Positions 63,490 to 64,000 of a stretch of 64,000 nt of DNA are shown here, in pieces. The stretch spans positions 62,001 through 126,000 of the forward strand of contig CANMNN010000004.1 of NCBI GenBank assembly GCA_947499305.1. Reading direction: 5' to 3'. A model generated the notes under the pieces. The model did no database searches. It was not told the origin of the DNA and worked only from the letters and a program-made list of their open reading frames with translations. A program made the position numbers and the translations under genes. The DNA comes from an uncultured Arenicella sp. (GTDB lineage Bacteria; Pseudomonadota; Gammaproteobacteria; Arenicellales; Arenicellaceae). Position 1 is the stretch's first letter. Every line of letters starts with the position of its first letter.

Positions 63490-63891
63490 TCAGTCGCTGA
63501 TATTTTTAGCTGTACTTAGTAGCCGCTGGGCAGTTTGGCTTTCTAATGGCCAAGAAGAGCATAAGCCTGAATAGTATTTACCGTCATTATTGTATGCAAT
63601 AACTAAATAACTTTGGTTTTCTTCGTAGCGATAGCCGCAGGCAGCGCTACTTTTATCTGACCATAGATCTATCTTCGGTGGTAGATCTCCACTTACATTC
63701 TGGTCAATTAAAAACGTAAATAGGTTTTGGTATAAATGCGTACCCGTGTTTTTCACTTGAACTTGCCCCACGAATACGTAGTCATGTTCCACTAACCCGT
63801 TAAGTGAGTCAGGGTCAACGCAACTGCAAGCGTAAGCCTTATTGTGTGCAGAGTATGCTAAAGCCAAAAAAGGTATCGCTTGGTATTTCAT
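63490..63891 (-). CDS. Secreted TIMP-like (NTR/OB-fold) protein of unknown role
   Basis: 133 residues. A signal peptide (YQAIPFLALAYSAHNKAYA) would leave CSCVDPDS as the mature N terminus. A CxC start followed by hydrophobic DYVFVGQVQV resembles the NTR module of metalloproteinase inhibitors (TIMP), which have bacterial relatives. Two more cysteines (SAACGYR and GLCSSW) could pair with the first two. Whether it inhibits a protease is not known. Start ATG 63891; the upstream region to 64000 shows no other gene. Confidence 0.7.
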   Translation of the reverse strand: MKYQAIPFLALAYSAHNKAYACSCVDPDSLNGLVEHDYVFVGQVQVKNTGTHLYQNLFTFLIDQNVSGDLPPKIDLWSDKSSAACGYRYEENQSYLVIAYNNDGKYYSGLCSSWPLESQTAQRLLSTAKNISD

Positions 63892-64000
63892 TTTTTATCC
63901 TCTGGTGATCGAAGGCTGGGGACCTCAAGTGGTCAGTTGACGACCGACTGGCTAAACGGCTGATATATTGGAGTTCCCTTACCAAGAAATTTGGCCGAGA

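Noticed and set aside
1-64000. CRISPR arrays, tRNA or rRNA genes, insertion sequences, integrases
   Set aside because: No regularly spaced repeats, no tRNA-like cloverleaf next to CCA, no transposase or integrase motifs, and no rRNA sequence were recognised on reading both strands.

Overview
The window is chromosomal DNA of a Gram-negative bacterium, most likely a free-living (probably marine) gammaproteobacterium. The support is the homodimeric-type pyruvate dehydrogenase E1 (AceE), lipopolysaccharide heptose genes, a tripartite RND efflux operon with an outer-membrane channel, a PpsA/PpsR pair and an ImuA/ImuB mutasome pair. Base composition looks mid-40s percent G+C by eye. No rRNA, tRNA, CRISPR array, insertion sequence or integrase was seen. 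The genus cannot be fixed from the sequence alone.

Layout. (1) 1-5008, plus strand: the 3' part of a UDP-glucose dehydrogenase gene, two LPS-heptose genes (kinase-only HldE and HldD), glutamate racemase, a free methionine sulfoxide reductase and a small unknown protein. (2) 5045-12153, minus strand: a four-gene surface-glycan operon (a 1269-residue methyltransferase-like/GT2/GT2 protein, a PhyH dioxygenase, a GT-C membrane glycosyltransferase and an exported membrane-anchored protein). (3) 12374-14487: an alpha/beta hydrolase and two small unknown proteins converging on a strong terminator. (4) 14796-25080, minus strand: central carbon metabolism, with aceE-aceF-lpd, malic enzyme and lipoyl synthase. 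Lipoate made by LipA is the cofactor of the PDH complex encoded next to it. (5) 25136-32087: truncated haemoglobin, YaaA, a CNNM/CBS membrane protein, UvrA and a YajR-like MFS carrier. (6) 32186-39387: an RND efflux operon whose TolC-like channel carries a substrate-binding-protein-like domain, then ssb. (7) 39684-50602: an accessory-looking stretch with a lipoprotein, AraC, XRE and TetR regulators, an S9 peptidase, a LysE exporter, an SRAP protein, a translationally coupled TetR/membrane protein/penicillin-acylase-family operon and an esterase. (8) 50719-53263, minus strand: imuA-imuB. (9) 53461-58250, plus strand: a large SF1 helicase with a nuclease-fold-like region, a TelA-family protein and a 74-residue protein. 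(10) 58358-63891: ppsA with divergent ppsR, tadA, a HIT protein, a flavin reductase and a TIMP-like secreted protein.

The items most worth a second look are the helicase/TelA/small-protein cassette, the SBP-TolC fusion, the AceF N-terminal extension with a lipoyl-like domain that has lost its lysine, a pair of distantly related small proteins (4730-5008 and 14104-14487) that align without gaps, and two palindromes that sit on promoters (imuA and the tetR operon).
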